The position numbers and the translations under genes were made by a program. The notes beneath the pieces are model-generated. The model was not told where the DNA came from and made no database searches. It was given only the letters and a program-made list of their open reading frames with translations. Of a DNA stretch of 64,000 bases, positions 60,798 to 64,000 are shown in pieces. Position 1 is the stretch's first letter, and the number at the start of each line of letters is the position of its first letter. This stretch comes from JALRHH01 sp964590315 (GTDB taxonomy: Bacteria; Patescibacteriota; Saccharimonadia; Saccharimonadales; JALRHH01). Location of the stretch: NCBI GenBank assembly GCA_964590315.1, contig CAZPVS010000003.1:1-64000 (forward strand). Reading direction: 5' to 3'.

Positions 60798-61013
60798 TTA
60801 CTTGCCGCCTAGTTTGATCTTCTTGATCTTTATGCTTTTACGCTCTCGACGGATGATTGCTTTCTCGCGACGATCACGCTTGCTGAGCGGCTTTTCGAAG
60901 TACTGTGCTTGTTTAGCGGCAGTAATAACACCAGCCTGCTGAACTTTACGCGTAAAGCGACGCAGCAAATTTTCTGTAGATTCTTTAGAATCTTTACGGG
61001 TTACTTGTATCAT
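60798..61013 (-). CDS. rpsU: Ribosomal protein bS21
   Basis: The 71-aa, very basic product binds the small subunit near the mRNA 3' end of 16S rRNA. It shows SKESTENLLRRFTRKVQQAG, EKPLSKRDRREKAIIRRER and a Lys-rich tail. The length matches bacterial bS21. A TAGAAT box ends 7 nt before the ATG with TTGCAA 17 bp further upstream, so the message is leaderless. This is notable because bS21 itself acts near the anti-Shine-Dalgarno region. It forms its own unit with a strong terminator. Confidence 0.95.
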   Translation of the reverse strand: MIQVTRKDSKESTENLLRRFTRKVQQAGVITAAKQAQYFEKPLSKRDRREKAIIRRERKSIKIKKIKLGGK

Positions 61014-61020
61014 GCGAACT

Positions 61021-61049
61021 ATTCTATCCTAACAGGGGGAATTTTGCAA
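61021..61049 (-). promoter_or_regulatory. rpsU promoter (leaderless)
   Basis: TTGCAA (61044-61049), a 17-bp spacer and TAGAAT (61021-61026), ending 7 nt before the ATG. Confidence 0.65.
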
Positions 61050-61051
61050 CA

Positions 61052-61345
61052 TTAGCTGTTGATTTGCTTGTTTTTTTGCGTTATTCGTTGTGACTTCAAC
61101 ACTATACTCTGTAATTCTTTAAAGATTGCGAAGTGCTTATTGGTCGAATATATCTTGGTATTACCTTGACGTTCTGATACGAGAAAACCAATTTTCTCTA
61201 GACGCTTAAGTTCTCTCTGGATATTACCCGCATCTTCTTTGATAAGCTTTGCAAGACCCCTTACATGGGTCTTAAAGTCGGGGTATTTGGCATAGACTAC
61301 AATAATCTTGCGTCTCACACGGGATGTAATAAATACGTCTAACAT
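61052..61345 (-). CDS. Small winged-helix transcriptional regulator (ArsR/MarR-like)
   Basis: The 97-aa product has a winged-helix domain: TSRVRRKIIVVYAKYPDF, then the HTH (HVRGLAKLIKEDAGNIQREL, with LKRLEKIGFLVSE as recognition helix and wing). The C-terminal part (KIYSTNKHFAIFKELQSIV) could form a dimerisation helix. No metal-binding Cys cluster is seen. The start is the ATG at 61345, since a TTGAAA-17-TATACT promoter (61377-61405) leaves only about ten nt of leader; the longer GTG frame at 61408 overlaps that promoter. It is divergent from priA, whose -10 box lies about 20 bp beyond its own -35, so it might repress both; this is inference. Confidence 0.8.
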   Translation of the reverse strand: MLDVFITSRVRRKIIVVYAKYPDFKTHVRGLAKLIKEDAGNIQRELKRLEKIGFLVSERQGNTKIYSTNKHFAIFKELQSIVLKSQRITQKNKQINS

Positions 61346-61376
61346 AAGCTCTTCTATTGTTATTCGAACAACGTCA

Positions 61377-61405
61377 AGTATACGGCAGCCCGTCACGTAT
61401 TTCAA
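61377..61405 (-). promoter_or_regulatory. Promoter of the winged-helix regulator gene
   Basis: TTGAAA (61400-61405), a 17-bp spacer and TATACT (61377-61382). It faces away from the priA promoter. Confidence 0.7.
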
Positions 61406-61425
61406 CACATTTTCGCAACAAGACT

Positions 61426-61431
61426 TATAAT
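61426..61431 (+). promoter_or_regulatory. priA -10 box (leaderless)
   Basis: TATAAT ends 7 nt before the priA ATG (61439). TTCAAC at 61401-61406 (19-bp spacer) is the only -35 candidate and overlaps the -35 of the divergent gene. Confidence 0.6.
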
Positions 61432-61438
61432 ATTAGAT

Positions 61439-63376
61439 ATGTATTTCTATGAGGTGCTTATAAGCAGCCAGCGTTATCATGGGAGCGAACCACTGACCTA
61501 CAGTAGCCACGAGCAACTACACAGTGGCGCAGTTGTCGTCGTACCTATGGGTCCCAAAACCGTATTGGGCATAGTGATCCGGCAGACGACTCAGCCCACC
61601 TTTGTGACAAAATCGATTATATCAATTACCAGCACTCAACCATTACCTCCCCAGATACTAGCACTCCACCACTGGCTTCTTACGTACTACCCTGCTCCGT
61701 TAGGCCTGGTAACACAGCTGTTCCTACCGAGCTCACTCACCACAAAAGCCCGCAAGAAAACAGTACCGCATGAATCGTCACACCCACTACCCCAGGACAT
61801 GCCCCCGCTTACCGATGAACAGGCATCTGTCGTCAACGCCATATCGGCTCAGGATGGTTCTTTCTTACTTCATGGTGATACGGGCAGCGGCAAAACCCGT
61901 GTCTACATGGAGTTGGCAAAACAGAGTCTTGAAGCAGGTAAGTCCGTTTGCGTACTCACGCCTGAGATTGGCCTTACCCCGCAATTAGTCTCGAGTTTTG
62001 AATCAGCCTTCCCTGGGCATGTTCATACAATCCACTCTACCCAAACTCCCGCGCAGCGCCGAGATAGCTGGCAAGCAATCATGAAGAATAGCGGGCCTCA
62101 GATCGTCATAGGACCGCGTTCAGCTCTTTTCTCTCCACTTAGCGACGTTGGCCTCGTGGTGGTCGATGAGGCCCATGACACCGCTTACAAACAAGAACAG
62201 ATGCCGTATTACCAGGCAACACGAGTAGCTGCAAAGCTGGCCGAGCTGCATGGAGCAAAATTGGTTCTTGGCACGGCGACACCCTTAGTGCAGGACTATT
62301 ACGCTTTTGTGGCTAAGAAACTACCGATACTCCGGATGGAACATCTGGCGATAGGTAAAGCTCATCCTAATACCCTGTCTATTGTTGATGTAAAAGAGCG
62401 GGAGAATTTTAGCCGCTCGCCATGGTTATCAAATATGCTTCTTAATGAGATAGGCGTAGCCCTTCGAGATGGTATGCAAAGTCTCATTTTCCTAAACAGA
62501 CGGGGTACTGCCCGGTTGGTGCTTTGTAAGCAGTGCGGCTGGCAAGCAACCTGCCCCCATTGTGATTTACCCCTCACCTATCACGGTGATCATTACCACC
62601 TCCGGTGCCATACGTGCGGGTATACTTCTACACCGCCCAGTGACTGCCCGACCTGTCATTCCACAGACATCCAGTTCAAGAGTGTAGGGACAAAGACAAT
62701 CGTGGATGAACTGACTAAAAAGTTTCCGGGGGCGCGTATTCAACGATTTGACAGTGATACGCTCAAATCTGAGCGTCTTGAATCCAATTATGAAGCAATT
62801 AGGACGGGCGCAGTGGACATTCTTGTTGGCACACAAATGCTCACCAAGGGGCTCGACCTACCGCGCCTGCAGTTTGTTGGTGTTGTTGCCGCAGATACCA
62901 GTCTATACTTCCCGGACTACACTGCTGAAGAACGCACGTATCAAATGCTCCGCCAAGTAATGGGGCGCGTCGGACGAGGCCACCAGGCAGGTTCTGTCGT
63001 GGTGCAAACATACTATCCTCAGAGTCCGACTATCCAAGCCGCCGTTCATAATAATTACGAGTTGTTCTACGAGGCACAGTTGAAGGAGAGAGAAATATAT
63101 GGGTTCCCCCCTTATTACTTTATACTCAAAATTAGCGTAGAACGAGCAAATGCGACAGGGGCTACCCGTGCAGCGCATGAGCTGGCCGAGCACATACTGC
63201 GTCATGGATATTTGATTACAGTCAGCGGCCCTTCGCCAGCATTTATTGAGAAAGCTCATAACAAATATCGCTGGCAACTTATTATCAAAGCCAAACAGCG
63301 AAGCGAACTTGTCAAAATAATCAAAAAACTGCCAAAAAACTGTCAGTATGACATAGATCCCAGCAATTTGTTGTAG
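61439..63376 (+). CDS. priA: Primosomal protein N' (replication restart helicase PriA)
   Basis: PriA restarts stalled forks by loading the replisome. The 645-aa product has an N-terminal DNA-binding region (about 1-110), the SF2 helicase motifs (Walker A HGDTGSGKT at about 145-153; DEAH in VVVDEAHDTAYKQEQMPYY at about 241), and the typical PriA zinc region at about 363-411 (CKQCGWQATCPHC; CHTCGYTSTPPSDCPTC), eight Cys in all. Motifs QMLTKGLDLP and MGRVGRGHQAG follow. It is somewhat shorter than E. coli PriA (732 aa), mainly at the N-terminus. It is followed 53 bp later by the peptide deformylase gene on the same strand, which has its own -10 box. Confidence 0.95.
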   Translation: MYFYEVLISSQRYHGSEPLTYSSHEQLHSGAVVVVPMGPKTVLGIVIRQTTQPTFVTKSIISITSTQPLPPQILALHHWLLTYYPAPLGLVTQLFLPSSLTTKARKKTVPHESSHPLPQDMPPLTDEQASVVNAISAQDGSFLLHGDTGSGKTRVYMELAKQSLEAGKSVCVLTPEIGLTPQLVSSFESAFPGHVHTIHSTQTPAQRRDSWQAIMKNSGPQIVIGPRSALFSPLSDVGLVVVDEAHDTAYKQEQMPYYQATRVAAKLAELHGAKLVLGTATPLVQDYYAFVAKKLPILRMEHLAIGKAHPNTLSIVDVKERENFSRSPWLSNMLLNEIGVALRDGMQSLIFLNRRGTARLVLCKQCGWQATCPHCDLPLTYHGDHYHLRCHTCGYTSTPPSDCPTCHSTDIQFKSVGTKTIVDELTKKFPGARIQRFDSDTLKSERLESNYEAIRTGAVDILVGTQMLTKGLDLPRLQFVGVVAADTSLYFPDYTAEERTYQMLRQVMGRVGRGHQAGSVVVQTYYPQSPTIQAAVHNNYELFYEAQLKEREIYGFPPYYFILKISVERANATGATRAAHELAEHILRHGYLITVSGPSPAFIEKAHNKYRWQLIIKAKQRSELVKIIKKLPKNCQYDIDPSNLL

Positions 63377-63415
63377 CCTTAACCACAAGCATTTCTCTCA
63401 CCTTCTCATCTGAGC

Positions 63416-63421
63416 TATACT
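63416..63421 (+). promoter_or_regulatory. Putative def -10 box (leaderless)
   Basis: TATACT ends 8 nt before the def ATG (63430). No strong -35 is evident. Confidence 0.4.
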
Positions 63422-63429
63422 ACACAGCA

Positions 63430-64000
63430 ATGAATAAAGACGACATTATCACACTGCCTCATGCGCATCTACGCGAACGTTCCAAGAAGATAGGTATAAT
63501 TAGTAAAGAAATAGTACAGCTAATCGCAGATATGCAAGCTGCGACCCTCGACTGGGAAGATAGCCGAGCACATGAAGTGGGTGTTGCTTTGGCGGCAGTA
63601 CAAATTGATGTTCTGCTGCGAGTTGTGGTTATCCGTAATAATTTTGACGACAAAAACGACCGAACATTTCAAGTGTTCATCAATCCCGAAATCACCAAGT
63701 ACGAAGGTAAACTCATTGAGGATTATGAAGGATGTCTGAGCATCAAGGATGTCTACGGCCGCGTGAAGCGCTACGAAAAAGTGCGCGTAAAAGCCCTCGA
63801 CGAACACGGCCAACCAATTCGCCTGACAGCTGATGGCTTTTTAGCTCGAGTTTTTCAGCACGAGATTGACCACACAAACGGTATTGTATTCATTGACCAC
63901 ATCAAAGAAGACCCCACGGCATTCTTCAGACTTGATGCTCAGGGTCATCTAGAACCGCTCGATTACGATAATGAAGTAGTGTCTAATAAAGATCTATGGA
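63430..64000 (+). CDS. def: Peptide deformylase, 3' end outside window
   Basis: The enzyme removes the formyl group from the N-terminal Met, a step before Map acts. 190 codons are visible. The three deformylase boxes are present: box 1 GVALAAVQ (the third position is Ala where GxGLAAxQ is usual), box 2 EGCLSI with the metal Cys, and box 3 QHEIDHTNG with the two metal His and catalytic Glu. The N-terminal HAHLRERSKKIGI is standard. The stop codon lies beyond base 64000, but the core domain is complete, so only a C-terminal tail is missing. It follows priA by 53 bp. Confidence 0.93.
   Translation, partial: MNKDDIITLPHAHLRERSKKIGIISKEIVQLIADMQAATLDWEDSRAHEVGVALAAVQIDVLLRVVVIRNNFDDKNDRTFQVFINPEITKYEGKLIEDYEGCLSIKDVYGRVKRYEKVRVKALDEHGQPIRLTADGFLARVFQHEIDHTNGIVFIDHIKEDPTAFFRLDAQGHLEPLDYDNEVVSNKDLW

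Noticed and set aside
1..64000. tRNA, rRNA, tmRNA, RNase P RNA, SRP RNA
   Set aside because: No T-loop-like GTTCRANTC with matching stems or RNA landmark sequences were found in the intergenic parts; a tRNAscan/Infernal run would be decisive.

Overview
The window looks like a chromosome segment of a Patescibacteria (CPR) bacterium, most likely a Saccharibacteria (TM7)-type epibiont. This rests on content: compact genes in the standard genetic code (no UGA recoding), several promoters whose -10 box lies only 6-8 nt from the start codon (leaderless-type mRNAs), a class II ribonucleotide reductase beside nrdR, an actinobacterial-style ileS T-box, and a huge cluster of giant surface proteins. No 16S or other phylogenetic marker was available, so the placement is inference.

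Layout. 1-5.7 kb: envelope and segregation genes: an HtrA-type protease (cut by the window edge), a polytopic membrane protein, an LCP-family ligase, signal peptidase I, parB and parA. 5.7-47.1 kb: six giant, mostly beta-structured, membrane-anchored or exported proteins (1736, 1342, 1860, 2768, 1445 and 2674 aa), all on the minus strand and together about 35.5 kb. They are interrupted by a single-TM protein, a serine beta-lactamase/transpeptidase-fold protein and a two-gene phage-tail-like module with a glycerophosphodiesterase domain. 47.2-48.0 kb: a secreted/membrane protein with a C-terminal helical hairpin. 48.1-55.4 kb: rplU, ileS with a T-box leader, a thioredoxin-fold protein, a helical unknown and the B12-type ribonucleotide reductase. 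55.6-61.3 kb: nrdR, ftsZ, ftsA, map, adk, a YqeY-like gene, rpsU and a small winged-helix regulator. 61.4-64.0 kb: priA and a truncated peptide deformylase gene, on the plus strand.

How it fits together. The giant proteins share a limited set of modules: an N-terminal TLNFQARL domain, Kelch propellers with a common N-terminal domain and a common C-terminal QQPLDT motif, phage-tail-fibre-like strands, and a right-handed beta-helix. One 952-bp stretch is identical in two of the giant genes. This suggests module shuffling and gene conversion in a surface coat or adhesin repertoire, plausibly used to contact a host cell. Signal peptidase, HtrA and LCP proteins nearby would serve export, quality control and wall attachment. 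The right-hand third is ordinary core-genome content (division, translation, dNTP synthesis, restart).

No tRNA, rRNA, CRISPR array, IS element or convincing replication origin was found. All coordinates and motifs were read by eye; homology statements rest on family knowledge and were not tested by database search.
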